Below, piece by piece: positions 1 through 10,197 of a stretch of 32,351 nucleotides of DNA. The DNA is from Chara braunii (taxonomy: Eukaryota; Streptophyta; Charophyceae; Charales; Characeae): assembly GCA_003427395.1 (NCBI GenBank), contig BFEA01000110.1, positions 2,426,621-2,458,971 of the forward strand, given 5' to 3'. Below the pieces are notes generated by a model, which ran no database searches, was not told the origin of the DNA, and worked only from the letters and a program-made list of their open reading frames with translations. Both the position numbers and the translations under genes were made by a program. How positions within the stretch are numbered: the stretch's first letter is position 1; every line of letters starts with the position of its first letter.

Positions 1-64
<64 letters not shown>

Positions 65-81
65 TACACACGCACATACAT
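1..81. repeat. (CA)n microsatellite at the window edge
   Basis: Uninterrupted CA dinucleotides fill positions 1-59, followed by imperfect CACATA/CACG units to about 81. The tract is cut by the window edge, so its full length is unknown. Confidence 0.97.
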
Positions 82-640
82 TCTCCTGTCTATTGATGGG
101 TAACGCCACTTGTTGGAAATTGGGTCCAGCCCATAAACATCGTGAATAAAGCATCAACCAGGACCCCACACACACACTCTCTTCGGGTTGTGTATAGCGA
201 ACATAACAAAACAGATATACAACATATTCACTACCTTACCCTTCCCGAAGCACATAACCAAACGAACTATGGGCTGCGCACTCGTTCCCTCACGGTAACT
301 TGAAGTCAATTGCATTTTGTCGTGTAGTGAGGAGGTTTTTTTCAGGTTCCGGTAGGCATGCCCGTAGAGTAGCGAAGTGGAGCGTTGTGTGGAAAAGTTT
401 AGCATAGTCAACCATACCATAGGCCGACTCGGACTCTGCTGGCCGTCTCTTTTTTCGCAACGCCTTCAGGCCAATACTGAGTACTACTCACACTAACGCT
501 TTCCTAAATGTAACTGACAACAATTATGGCCTTGAGTAAGCGAATCAAACCACAAATGCAACCACATGAAATAATACGTGGCCCTCAAAACATTGTTATG
601 GGTGTGGCCGTTCCTGACGAAAAGTATGTCACGATCCAGT
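82..640. other. No gene recognised
   Basis: AT-rich DNA with only short open frames of unconvincing composition, the longest being 88 codons on the minus strand at 154-420. No repeat or promoter signal was recognised. Confidence 0.5.
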
Positions 641-850
641 AACCTAGCTTAGTTGGTAAGGCATGCAAGTGGCATTTAGGAGGTCTTGGGTACAATCCCC
701 ATTCAAGTTGGGCTTCATGCACCTTCTTGGACAAGTTTGGTGCCTGCCTCTTAAAGATCGGTTGTTGGTTCCCCTGAACGGCATCAGGCGGAGACAGTTG
801 ATGTTCGCAGTGGGAGGGGGGAGGGGAGGCATAAAGACAGATGTGGGTTA
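640..850 (+). mobile_element. tRNA-derived SINE (copy 1)
   Basis: The segment opens with a tRNA-like internal RNA polymerase III promoter. The box A match TAGCTTAGTTGG is at 645-656 and the box B match GGTACAATCCC at 689-699, so box starts are 44 nt apart as in tRNA genes. The stretch GGCATGCAAGTGGC between the boxes recurs in the minus-strand element near 6360. The body continues to a G-rich stretch (about 808-830) resembling one in the other copy. No tRNA cloverleaf can be folded with confidence, so this is a SINE head and not a working tRNA gene. The 3' boundary is approximate and no target duplication was found. Confidence 0.6.
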
Positions 851-1145
851 GAAGAGCATGGCAATCATAGTTGCATAAGTCATATGAGCATAGCTAGGGA
901 GATGACAAAGAGAGGAAACTTAGAAGGACGGGGGGTGGTATCTATGATTCCTACCACACCTGTTTTTCATTTTTGCGATAACATACCTCATTGTTCAGTA
1001 AGACACTTCATAAAAAAATGCATCACTCGCAACCAAAACACGAGGGCATCCAAGAGTGACAACACGAGTTTCAACCAATCCATTATATAGCAGGTAGGGA
1101 GGGAATTTTGGCAAGTGTAATGCATGAAGACCAGAGAAACACATA

Positions 1146-1335
1146 GGATAAAAAAAAAGGGGGGAGAAGGGGAGGGAGAGCCGATGAGGGGGAGGAAAAC
1201 TAATGAGAATTGGAAGAGGATAAAAAGGAAGAAGAAAAAAGGGTGCAAGGAGGGGAGGCGGGGGGGAGAAAGAGAAAAAATGAGGGCGAGAATCAAATCA
1301 AAATAAGAGATGGAGGCGTGAGAGAAAAAAAAAAC
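1146..1335 (+). repeat. Purine-rich low-complexity tract
   Basis: Almost pure A/G on the plus strand for about 190 bases. The open frames across it read as Lys/Glu/Arg-rich on one strand and Phe/Leu/Pro-rich on the other, which is a compositional artefact and not coding. Confidence 0.8.
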
Positions 1336-2634
1336 ATAAATGCCGCAAGTATCACGTCCTACTATGAGCATGTCACATCTGGGAGAATGTTACTTTCTCG
1401 TGTGTAGCTATATAAATGTGTTGGATGCACTCATGAAATGATGCTTCTGCTATGAAAAGTCATTTTTTTGTTTCTGTCTCTGATGATACATCGTGCAATG
1501 AGCATGTCACATCTCAAAGAAGACTAGTTGCAAATCTGTACCTGTATGCATGTGTTATACATCAAGGCTATGACGGTTTGGTTTGGGGTTTCGGAAAAAG
1601 GTCTAGTGGCAATCGTCATTTTTTTTCTTATTTTTTTAAGACTCGGTAGACTGTTACGTACCCGATTGAACTTCAATCCACAACAAATTCACATGTTCTC
1701 GTACACGCATGCAATTGTAGAGTAGACTCGAAGGAGGCAAATCCAAGCAAAACCACAGAGGAGATATGCACATCGAAAGTTAAAAATACGTAGAGAATTG
1801 AAAAACGAATTTCAATTTTGCAATCCTTCGTCCTTCTCCAATCAATCCATAGTACTTGACAACTTGTTCCATGAATCACAACCGCGTTTACAACAACCCC
1901 GAGCAACCAAAAGCAAGTGTTCAACGAAGTATGCATGAGTCTTCTTCTTCCTCCTCGTCACCTCATACCCCTGGTCATGGCTGTTGTAGCAACAGTAACC
2001 CCACATTTGTCACAAGGTGTCAATATGAACCAGCAACCCCAATGTAGTAGCGCCAGCTCAACACCCGCACAAGAGTGCTATACTGGAAGTCCTGATGAAG
2101 AAGGAGACAACCAGTCCGGCACTTCGAAGAAGATGAAATCCCTCGTGAGGAGGAACAACAGATGTGGCTGCCAAGTGGAAGATGGCAGCGCCACTGGCAA
2201 ACCCAACAACATAGTCACGTGGAAGCTCTCATGCAGAGCTGCGAAATAGCAGCAGTGCGATCTTTGAGTTCGTTTCCCAACCCCCAACTATGAATGTGCT
2301 TCGAGGAAGAAGATGACCTCGCCCAAAATGGAGCAGCAGCGCTCCAACAACGGACGGGCAGAGTTTCCCCAGCCAACGAAAACGTGAAAAGACCCAAACC
2401 AGATTTCTTGCCCGCTACTTCTACCCTCTGCCTAGATCTACTACGACGGACTTCAAAGACAACAACTGAAGACTCATTTGTATCTAGATGTAAACAGGGG
2501 GAAAAGGGGATCTAGACCTATGAGAAGGCAAAAGGAAAAGGTCGAATGACCTAAGGCTATTAAACATAGACTACTAGTGATAGACTCAGGGATAAAGTCA
2601 CATAGGGCGCAACACTTACAAACAAAACACACAA
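1336..2634. other. No recognised gene; one short direct repeat and two weak open frames
   Basis: A 17-bp exact direct repeat (ATGAGCATGTCACATCT) lies at 1364-1380 and 1498-1514. The open frame at 1917-2249 (110 codons) has a Ser/Lys-rich middle and a Cys-Gly-Cys motif. The one at 2294-2515 (73 codons) is acidic, then basic. I recognise neither and would not call them genes without homology or transcript support. Confidence 0.4.
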
Positions 2635-2968
2635 GTTACAGGTCACAGAATCAAGTCCCGCAAAGCTCAAAACAAAGAAACAACAATTAAACAAACTTCT
2701 ACAAAGTCGAACACAATGTACACAACTCAACCTGGAAATTGCGATTTATTGCAAGACCATGATAGATAGGGTGATATAAGCATCCCTCCCTATCATGATC
2801 TGAGTTACAGGTCACGGGATCAAGTCCCGCAAAGCTCAAAACAAAGAAACAGCAAGTAAACAAACTACAAAGTCGAACACAGTGTATACAATTTGACTGA
2901 GAAATTGTAATTTATTGCAAGACCATGGTAGGCAGGGTGATATGAGTATCCCCCCCTATCATGATCTA
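2635..2968 (+). repeat. Two-copy tandem duplication, 169-bp period
   Basis: Copy 1 runs about 2635-2803 and copy 2 about 2804-2968. Both start with GTTACAGGTCAC and end with a TATCATGATCT segment, and they differ by scattered substitutions and small indels. Each carries a short motif resembling the T-arm of a tRNA (CGGGATCAAGTCCCG in copy 2), without a matching box A. Confidence 0.85.
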
Positions 2969-3015
2969 TGTGTATCACTCCATGTATTGGCGGGAAGATG
3001 CATCTGGTGGAAATA

Positions 3016-4990
3016 CTAGGTTTGAGCCTCTTCACCCCAAACAGGGTACCATATGTGATCTTTTAGTCTTAGCTTTTTGTGAAACCTGATCCCATCCATG
3101 GGATAATCACTATTGTAATTGCTTGCATGTGTCTCCAACACAGATTTGCGGAGCATCCAACGTACCCTGACCGTACCAGGACAAAAGGATAATCGCATTG
3201 AGAGGTGGGGGGAAAGAATTAGGAAAGTCTTGCATTGGGCGAAAAAGGGATTGAGGGATCTACCTTAGTCCACCCATTAAATATTAACTTGTAATTTATA
3301 TTTATCGCATGCCCTTCATCTTTTGTTCCTCCTTTCCATTCTACCCTCTCAATTTTGCCCCCATCTTACCCCCTTAACAAGTCACTGCTGAAAGTTTTGA
3401 TGACTTTGAGAATGTCTGATTTTAAAGAATTATGTTGTAGCTTGTCTTTAACTCTTTCCCATTGCGCCAAAATGTCAGTTTGCACTTGCAGTTTGATATT
3501 CTCGGAGAATAATGGGCCAACAAGTCTAACACCCTCTCATTCATTTGTGCATCTCCTTTGTCAGATGACCCAGATAATTGTTGTCCTTCCCATAATGAAC
3601 ATGTTCTGTGTGAAAATGTCTATTTGTTCTGGTGCCCACCCCTAAGGCCTCCAAATGATTTTTACGTTTTTTAAGGATCCGCACCCACTCCAAGGGGATC
3701 AAGTCTATGATTCTTTATAGGTTTTTATTCACATGGTGATATTGTTTAAGTTTCGTGGACAAGGCGTTACGGAGAATCCAATCCTTGGTTTCTTCATCCC
3801 AAATATCTTTGATTCTTCTAATGTCTTTCATAATTTATGATTTCCAAGAGTTCTCATTGCAGTGTGGGGTACAGCCTTGAGAATCTCTAATTCATTCATT
3901 GTTGGTTGAAGGAGAATCTCTCCCGACCTTTGAGGATGGTGTTTGTTTGACAATAAAATATCTCTCAAAGTCTTCAGAATTTTAATCCAGAATGAGTCCT
4001 TACTAATATATTGTCTTGCCTCGTAGGATTGACCATTCTTAGTTTTTTAATAACATTGTCGGGTCGACTGCACTATCAGAGAGAAGAGTTAGTCTCCTCA
4101 GTTGTTTTCATGCTAGGGTGTTTCATAGAATTTGTGGATTGAATAGCAGCCTCTTGATCCATTGTAGTGAGAGAGCTATGGTCTGAGTGGCAGGATCAAT
4201 GATACCCAGCCCACTTTTGGACTTGGGCTGGATTATGGAAGACCATGCCGCTACACTAATGATATTTTTGCAATCGTGGTCGCCTCTCCACAGAAAAACC
4301 TTCAGTTGTTTGTGAAATAATTTGATTGATAAGTCATCGGGTGCCTATATGATCGATTTCTACCACATAGATGCTACAACTACATTGTTAATTACTAGGG
4401 AATGACCTATGATGGAGGTGTGTTTGTTCTTCCAAAGTTCAAATTTGGTTTGAGCATTTTGCATAATCTTATCGTTGTTTGTTGTTGATTTTCCTTTTAC
4501 CGATAGGTATATACCTAAGATTCTGATTGATATTTCTAGAGAGATCCATTTAATATGAGGGGTTTCTAGTGGTCTTACCCTTTGGTGATATATCCATCCT
4601 CATAAGGTAAGTCTCATCAATTGACTCTCATATTTAATAACTTATAAAATTTGTTCATTAATACTCTAACTGCTTTCATATGATCAAGAGTTGCATCAAC
4701 CATTAATGAGAGATCATCAAAAAAAAAAGACCAGACTGGAATTGCTTCCTTTAGTATAAAGGAGATTCATTCTTTGGATGTCTTTGTATTGTCTTAGGTA
4801 AGCCAGTAGGGTTTTCATAATGAGGGAGGGCGATTTGGCTCTGGACAGTGTCCACTTCTATTTTTTTTTCTTTTCAGTAATAATGCTGGTTTTTGGTCGA
4901 GAGACCACTGCATCTTCCCAAAAATATAGCACCATCCATCTGTTTACTACGAATAGTAATAAATGTATACAACCACTTTTTACAGTTTTT
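3016..4990 (-). pseudogene. Decayed L1-type LINE fragment, reverse transcriptase C-terminal half
   Basis: Reading the minus strand from high to low coordinates gives a broken reverse transcriptase. A damaged FxDDLSLM catalytic box sits near 4720-4700, with a 10-A run on the plus strand that shifts the frame. Then come LGIYLSVKGK (about 4535-4490), VFLWRGDHDC (about 4300-4270), KSGLGIID (about 4218-4193), RIKDIWDEE (about 3825-3800) and IDLIPLEWVRIL (about 3705-3670). The order and spacing match the intact LINE at 23-27 kb, whose equivalents are KSQGGLGIIDP, RIEDLWDEG and ISAIPKHWQELL. A final stretch at 3198-3016 matches the DGTPLRRLRVDP part of that LINE. Endonuclease, motifs upstream of B and the zf-RVT finger are absent, so both ends are truncated. 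Many stops and shifts make it an old, dead copy of a related family. Confidence 0.85.
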
Positions 4991-5199
4991 GTTTCGTGTG
5001 CCGTTGGTCGAGGCCCCTACTTTGAGATCTTTCTCATCGTAACACGAGTGATTGGTTTGAGCTGATGGCGGAGATCCTGTTTTCTAGACGTATCTAGATG
5101 GTTTTACGGCCTTGTGGATTCGGACTGATCGAACATTTCGAATGTACATACTACCAAAAAAACTGCCCCAAATTCAATAAAGCCCAGACCCCAAAACAG
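4991..5199. other. No gene recognised
   Basis: Sequence between the LINE fragment and a short tandem repeat. It may include the decayed 5' continuation of the fragment, but I could not align any further reverse-transcriptase motif. Confidence 0.4.
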
Positions 5200-5276
5200 C
5201 CCCTAAGTACAGTCAGGTACACAGTGCCACCCGTAAAACAGTCAAGTAAACACCCCTAAAACAGTCAGGTACACAC
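5200..5276 (+). repeat. Three-copy short tandem repeat
   Basis: Three degenerate units of the form CCCCTAAAACAGTCAGGTACACA start near 5200, 5230 and 5253 and differ by a few substitutions and a small insertion in the first. Confidence 0.8.
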
Positions 5277-5595
5277 TCCATGAACATATGTTTTCTAACA
5301 ATTGCCCTGCAGGGTTGAGATATCCTCCAGGCTGCGCCTCTGCGTGGAACGCGGTATAATAGTTTGTTGGGGGAGGAGACCGGAGGTCCGGAGGGGAAGC
5401 ACAGTGACTGGCCCATGGAAGTTGCGACCGGCTGACCCCTGACTGGTATCGCCCACCTGCAAGTTGGGTGCAGCCACTGCATTTTCACTCGTTTGAGGCT
5501 TGAACTGGGGCTGGCTGCTATGGGGTATAATGATAATAAAAAGACCATAAAGGCTGTCCTGTTCAGATTCTTTTTAACTTTTTGTAACTTCAGTA
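5277..5595. other. No gene recognised
   Basis: Mixed-composition sequence with no convincing coding signal on either strand. The 129-codon minus-strand open frame spanning 5213-5602 crosses the tandem repeat and resembles no family I know. Confidence 0.4.
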
Positions 5596-5766
5596 GAGTC
5601 ACAAAAACGAGTTATAATTGCACTATGGGGCAAGATACAGTTTGCAATTGCACTGCAGGCACCCTACCTGGGCCTGGCCAAAAAGCTGGGTTGTATACAT
5701 TGCCCGATCTGCAGTTTGAAACTGTACCTTGGTCCATAGTGCACTTATAACTCGTTTCTACGACTC
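5596..5766. mobile_element. 171-bp foldback (MITE-like) element
   Basis: Two arms of about 48 bp, at 5596-5643 and 5719-5766, are inverted copies of each other (about 41 of 48 positions). Both begin GAGTC and carry ACGAGTTATAA and TGCACTATGG. The 75-base centre includes a Pst-like CTGCAG on each side. This is the architecture of a non-autonomous DNA transposon with long terminal inverted repeats. I could not define a target-site duplication, so superfamily is open. Confidence 0.75.
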
Positions 5767-5929
5767 CCGCCTAGTTTCCCCTCTTTTTTATTTTTTTAAA
5801 AGCTGTCTTCTCCTCATAGGGGGACAACTATATGTTTATTTTTCTCTCACGTCACATATTTCAACTGGATTTCTGTGATGTCCCGGAACATAGTATGTTT
5901 TTTCCTTTCACTACCTACCACTACTCCTA

Positions 5930-6388
5930 AGGCTATACAGGGGACCCCTTCAAGCATAGCTTTCTACCTCTCTTCGGTGAAGTGAAGTTATAACCTCTCT
6001 TGGTGGAGGGAGGTAACGGCATGTTTGCCCCTTTGCCCTTTTGCTCTAGTGTTTAGGGTGCAGGGTTGGGGCCGCCAGTGGGGGCCCGGCTAACACAGGG
6101 ACCAAGCATTTGCCAGTGACTGTGCCTCCCTTCTCATCTCCCCCTCCCCCCATCGAGTAACATTAGTGTCTAAAGCCAACACTCTCCCACACGCCACACA
6201 CAACGGACTCACACGCGCACTAGTGTTTAGGGTGCAGGGATGAAGACCTTAGTAATACCGACTGGGAGGATCCAGCTGACCATCTTAGTTGGTTGGCACC
6301 GAGCGTCCCACAGGCGGCCGTGGTGATTGAACCCACGATGTCCCGAACGCCACTTGCATGCCTAACCAATTGGGCTAGGCCGCTGGAT
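5930..6388 (-). mobile_element. tRNA-derived SINE (copy 2, minus strand)
   Basis: On the minus strand, box A TAGCCCAATTGG lies at 6377-6366 and box B GGTTCAATCACC at 6333-6322, with starts 44 nt apart. Between them is GGCATGCAAGTGGC, shared with the copy at 640. Downstream are a G-rich stretch and a body segment (about 6110-5935) that also occurs on the plus strand at 18800-18970. Two direct repeats of GTGTTTAGGGTGCAGGG at about 6050 and 6221 (plus strand) suggest that a second repeat fragment or an internal duplication is nested here. The 3' limit is approximate. Confidence 0.7.
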
Positions 6389-6507
6389 GTCCTCCGATAA
6401 TTGAATAGTTTAGCCTTGTAATATTTTTAAAAATGTCCTCCGGCAATTGAAGATTGTCTTCCAGGAAGAGTTGCTAAGTGAGTAAACCATTCTTTTGTAA
6501 GTCCATC

Positions 6508-6873
6508 TGCTTTTGTGCTAGTTCCCTGACGCAGCGTGCTTTGCAATTCTGGCCGTAGGTCTGGTGGTTTTCGTCAACTTTTCAACCAGTTGGTTTGGAT
6601 AGACATCCGTCCAACTCTCTTCCTATGGACCTGGGGCAAACAAAGCACTTGCCAGGTACACAAGCGGGGACTTCTCCGACTGATCACCAAGGAGCCCATT
6701 CAGTGGGTACACCCCCAAACTATTAAAATGGAAACCCATGTTCGACTCCAGCTCCAATAAGATGAACAGCGTAAAATAACTCTGAATTGGGCCAGTCAGT
6801 TCAAAGCTGATGTCTCGAGCCTGTTGCCCTTTTTGAAAAAAAAAAAAAAAAGTCTGATCGACCAGCCACGTTT
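6508..6873 (+). repeat. Tandem segmental duplication, copy 1, with tRNA-like promoter
   Basis: This 366-bp block recurs 389 bp downstream. It starts TGCTTTTGTGCTAGTTCCCT and ends at an A-rich run followed by GATCGACCAGCCACGTTT. A weak box A/box B pair is visible (CATTCAGTGGGT near 6695, TGTTCGACTCC near 6739). T-runs near 6828 could act as a polymerase III terminator. Confidence 0.85.
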
Positions 6874-6896
6874 ACCTGTCAAATCTGACCATTGTT

Positions 6897-7262
6897 TGCT
6901 TTTGTGCTAGTTCCCTGACGCAGCGTGCTTTGCAATTCTGGCCGTAGGTCTGGCGGTTTTCGACCAGTTGGTTTGGATAAATGCGACATCCGTCCAACTC
7001 TCTTCCTCTGGACCTAGGGCACTTGCCAGGTACACGGTACATGCCAGGACTTCTCTGACTGATCACCAACGAGCCCAGCTCAGTTGGTAAATCCCCGAAC
7101 TGTTAAAACGCAAACCCGAGTTCTAATCCAGTTCCAATGAGATGAAAAGCGAGAAATAATTCTGAATTGGGCCAGTCAGTTCAAAGCTGATATCTCAAGC
7201 TTGTCGCCCTTTTTTAAAAAGAAAACCCCAAAAAAAAAGTCCGATCGACCAGCCACGTTTGG
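6897..7262 (+). repeat. Tandem segmental duplication, copy 2, with tRNA-like promoter
   Basis: Second copy of the 6508-6873 block. Its internal promoter is better preserved: box A AGCTCAGTTGGT at 7078-7089, box B GAGTTCTAATCC at 7118-7129, then a T6 run near 7211. It differs from copy 1 by a deletion in the upstream part and by substitutions. It may be a SINE that inserted once and was then duplicated together with its flank, because the shared region starts well upstream of the tRNA-like head. Confidence 0.85.
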
Positions 7263-8244
7263 TGGTTTGCAGCTTCTTCCGGGCGCACCACGTAGCCTGG
7301 AATCCTTCAGTAGACCTGGTCTAAACTTTGCGACCACAGGGTGCGCTTTTGTGTCGACGTGGCAACGAACCGCCCTGGACTTCGCGGTCTGGCCCCCGCG
7401 ACCCCACTCGGTGAATTTCGAGCCAGCTCTTGGACGTGTCGACAGACTAGGTTCAGATGCGGTCTGCTTGTCGCGCGGGCATGTTTTGGGGGGCGCTTCG
7501 TTTTGAGCGCGGTGAGCGGGTCATTTTGGACACGTCCGTTTTTCGGACCTGGTCCAAAGCAGAGGCGGGAGAGGTGACGAGTGGTTGCTTTCCCGCCGGC
7601 CGGGTGGCGTTTCTCAACACTGCACCTGTATTTATTTGACGCTGTGCTCACCACTCCTGTGCAGTGTTGAGCTTCAACGCAGTGCGCTTCTGTAGTAGTG
7701 AAAAAGCGCCTAGCAGACGGAGGAGGATTTATAGGGCGGACTGAGAAGCGGAAGCAGGGTGGCTTGTTGTTGCCACGGAGAAGTGTACACTGTGTTTTCC
7801 CGATTCCGGCTGTATCTCTGGCTGTGAATCGCGGAGGTGTTGGTCGTCGACGAGCCAGTTCTCTTGTAGTCATCGTTCTCTATGAGTCCTTTGTCCTTGG
7901 CTTGTGGACTCGCACAGGAGTCCTGGCCGAGCCACGTGTACCTTTTCTCGTCGTTGGTGGTGATTGGTCTAGGCTACTGTGTATGATATCTCACGTGCGG
8001 ATTGAAGTTGACTGATCGCTCCATCGTCTCTTGGAGAGCGCGTTGACTCGAGTTTCAGCAGTTTGCGACCTGTCGTCCGTCGTTGTTTTGGCAGCGTTGA
8101 CTCCAGTTGACGCGAGTTCATCAGTGTGCGAATAGTGTGAGCGTTGGTCAGTGGCTGTCTGAGCCTGTCTGCTGGACAAGGTTAGCGTTGGCGAGCCATA
8201 AATTGACACCTTGTGAGTGGTCAAGGGCGAGGTTGCTCAGGGCA
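7263..8244 (+). promoter_or_regulatory. GC-rich region upstream of a putative first exon
   Basis: Base composition becomes clearly GC-rich and CpG-rich here, unlike the flanking repeats. A perfect 13-bp inverted repeat (CTCAACACTGCAC at 7613-7625, complement at 7659-7671) lies inside. TATA-like stretches occur near 7628 (TATTTATT) and 7726 (ATTTATAGGG). It could be the promoter and 5' UTR of the gene whose possible first exon follows, but no transcription start can be set from sequence alone. Confidence 0.3.
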
Positions 8245-8889
8245 ATGGCTGGTCAGGCTGTGTTGGCACCGCGCGGATTGACACAGAGGTGGAATATCTG
8301 CAGATCCGGAACGGGTATGAACGGTAGTTTGAAGAAGAGAGGAGTGCCCATGGCGGCCGTCTATGCTTTTCGCCGTTGGGCCAGGGGTGGAGTCAATGCT
8401 GACACGTGGAGCATCCGTTCGACGTCCACGTCATCGATCGGTTTTGGAAGGCGGGAAATGCAGCCTTGGAGGAGGCGGTTCTCTCTCGTGCCCTTCCTTG
8501 CTCGCCTGTTGGGTTGGAGGGAGTTCAATGGGGTTCCTGCGCTTGAAGGTAGCCGCCGGCTTCTTCTGGCGGGCAAGAATTTACCGGGGCAGGAAGCGAA
8601 GGACGCTCATGAATTGGACTCTGTGACGTCGATGTTGTCTGCAGATGAGTCTGTAGATCAACTGTTGACTTTGACTTCGTTGGTGGGAGGCGGAGCTGTC
8701 CGTGACCTTGCTACGGCCAGGTCTTCAGCGCTCGCATGGCGTGGAGGTGCTGGTTGGGACCGTGGAGCTGGCTCGTGTCGGGAGCTGGGTATTGTGCCAC
8801 CTGCCCTTTTGATTGGGATCGGTACCCGATTCTCGGGATCATCGACGGGTTCTTCGAGAATGATCACTGCGTCTGCGTCTCGGAGAGAG
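8245..8889 (+). CDS. Possible first coding exon, perhaps of the downstream LEA gene
   Basis: An open frame runs from well upstream (first Met 8107) to 8961. ATGs in strong context occur at 8245 (CAATGGCT) and 8350 (CCATGGCG). The encoded N-terminus is rich in Arg, Ala, Ser and Gly and poor in acidic residues, which fits an organelle transit peptide. It turns acidic around the DAHELDS and SADESVD stretches. A good splice donor (GAGAG|GTACGT) ends the exon at 8889 in phase 0. The LEA exon begins at a phase-0 acceptor at 13210, so the two could be joined by a 4.3-kb intron. This is inference. The frame could equally be a chance open frame in GC-rich DNA, and I recognise no domain in it. Confidence 0.3.
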
Positions 8890-8930
8890 GTACGTTCCCT
8901 GAACGGTTCACTGTTTTGTAAATCACAATT

Positions 8931-9430
8931 GGACGGCGCACGCACATTATCTCGTCAATGATTCGTATGCACGAAGGAGAAGACCACTTGTGTAAAATTA
9001 CTGATCCACTTGTGTGAAATTGTCGTATCCTACCGTATTACTGTGAAATTATCGTATCCTCCTACATTTAATGTTTTAAGTGCGGGGAAACTATCGTATC
9101 GTACCGTATTTACAGTGAAATTATTGTATCCTCCTACATTAGTGTTTTAAGTGCGGGTACTACGTGTAGACCTTGAAGTGGACGGCGCACGCCGCTCACT
9201 ATCTCGTCAATTAAATTTGCATGAACGAAGGAGAAGTCCACTTTTTTGAAATTACTGATCCACTTGTGTGAAATTATCGTATCCTACCGTGCTTAATGTT
9301 GAATGTGCGTGGACTACATGCAGACCTTTTGAAATTACNTGCAGACCTTTTGAAATTACTGATCCACTTGTGTGAAATTATCGTATCCTACCGTGCTTAA
9401 TGTTGAATGTGCGTGGACTACATGCAGACC
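8931..9430 (+). repeat. Nested tandem duplications (249-, 72- and about 83-bp periods)
   Basis: A block starting GGACGGCGCA at 8931 recurs at 9180. Inside, a GTGAAATTATCGTATCCTCC unit repeats near 9043 and 9115. A third repeat beginning ATTACTGATCCACTTGTG occurs at 9251 and 9355, on either side of the single N. The core phrase GATCCACTTGTGTGAAATT occurs three times. Nothing here looks coding. Confidence 0.85.
9339..9339. other. Single ambiguous base between identical 20-mers
   Basis: The N at 9339 is preceded (9319-9338) and followed (9340-9359) by the same 20 bases, TGCAGACCTTTTGAAATTAC. This is what an unmerged contig overlap leaves behind. See findings. Confidence 0.8.
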
Positions 9431-9635
9431 TTTTTTTCCGACGAGTCGTCGACTATGTGTAGTCTGTGTAGACGTTCTTTCCCGTGGAGGTGGATACGAG
9501 TGGGGGAAGCCTGGGAAGGGAAGGAAATGCGGAAGGAAGTGCTTCCATCCTTATGTATGTGTCATTTAGGGAAGGGCGTTTCCAAACGTATCGTACTATA
9601 CGATTGTCGTTGGCGTTTCCCATTTCAGTTCTTGT

Positions 9636-9887
9636 TACCACACTGTCCATTGCCAGATGTGGTTGTCGGCGAGGTTCCGTCCGTTTTAGTTCAACGTTTT
9701 CTCGACGCACATTATATCTGGTGAGGTATAGTCGCAAATACACGAGTGGAGAGTCGATTTATGGGCAGGTAATACCACACTGTCCACTGCCAGATGTGGT
9801 TGTCGTCGAGGTTGTTGAGTAACGTTTTCTCGACGCACATTATATCTCGTGAGGGCAAGTCGCAAATATGTGAGTGGAGAGTCGATT
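9636..9887 (+). repeat. Two-copy tandem duplication, 137-bp period
   Basis: Both copies start TACCACACTGTCCA (9636 and 9773) and end GAGTGGAGAGTCGATT. Each contains CGACGCACATTATATCT. The copies differ by indels near their middle. Confidence 0.85.
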
Positions 9888-9930
9888 AAATCTGTCCTTG
9901 CCGTGAATCGAGGTTTGTGGGAGGGGAATT

Positions 9931-10197
9931 GGAAATTAACTACCGTCTTCATTAAAGTACAACGGCCCGGCACTAACGCTGTTTTTGGAACCACGTTCTG
10001 TCTACATGCAGCGGTAATGACTAGGCGTGCCATTCAGGTAGACAGGGTAGAGATTGTAGAGATGGGAATTGACTACCGTCTTCACTCGAGTACAACGGCC
10101 GGTCGCTAAAGCTGTTTTTGGAACGACGTTCTGTCTACATACATATTTAATGACTAGGCGTGCCATCCAGGTAGAAAAGGTAGAGATCGTAGAGGTG
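9931..10197 (+). repeat. Two-copy tandem duplication, 133-bp period
   Basis: The units start at TACCGTCTTCA (9941 and 10074) and share GCTGTTTTTGGAAC, TTCTGTCTACAT and GACTAGGCGTGCCAT. It directly follows the 9636-9887 duplication. Each unit begins with a match to the end sequence of the 105-bp MITE family, probably by chance. Confidence 0.85.

Noticed and set aside
2804-2830. tRNA gene or SINE head
   Set aside because: CGGGATCAAGTCCCG looks like a T-arm, but no box A or D-arm lies at the right distance in either tandem copy.
7307-7873. 188-codon minus-strand open frame
   Set aside because: Basic, Thr/Arg/Pro-rich translation of GC-rich DNA with no motif. More likely a compositional artefact of the region upstream of the putative exon.
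9941-10085. MITE ends at TACCGTCTTC (9941, 10074)
   Set aside because: The 10-11-base match to the 105-bp MITE end is not followed by the MITE interior or an inverted partner. It is part of an ordinary tandem duplication.
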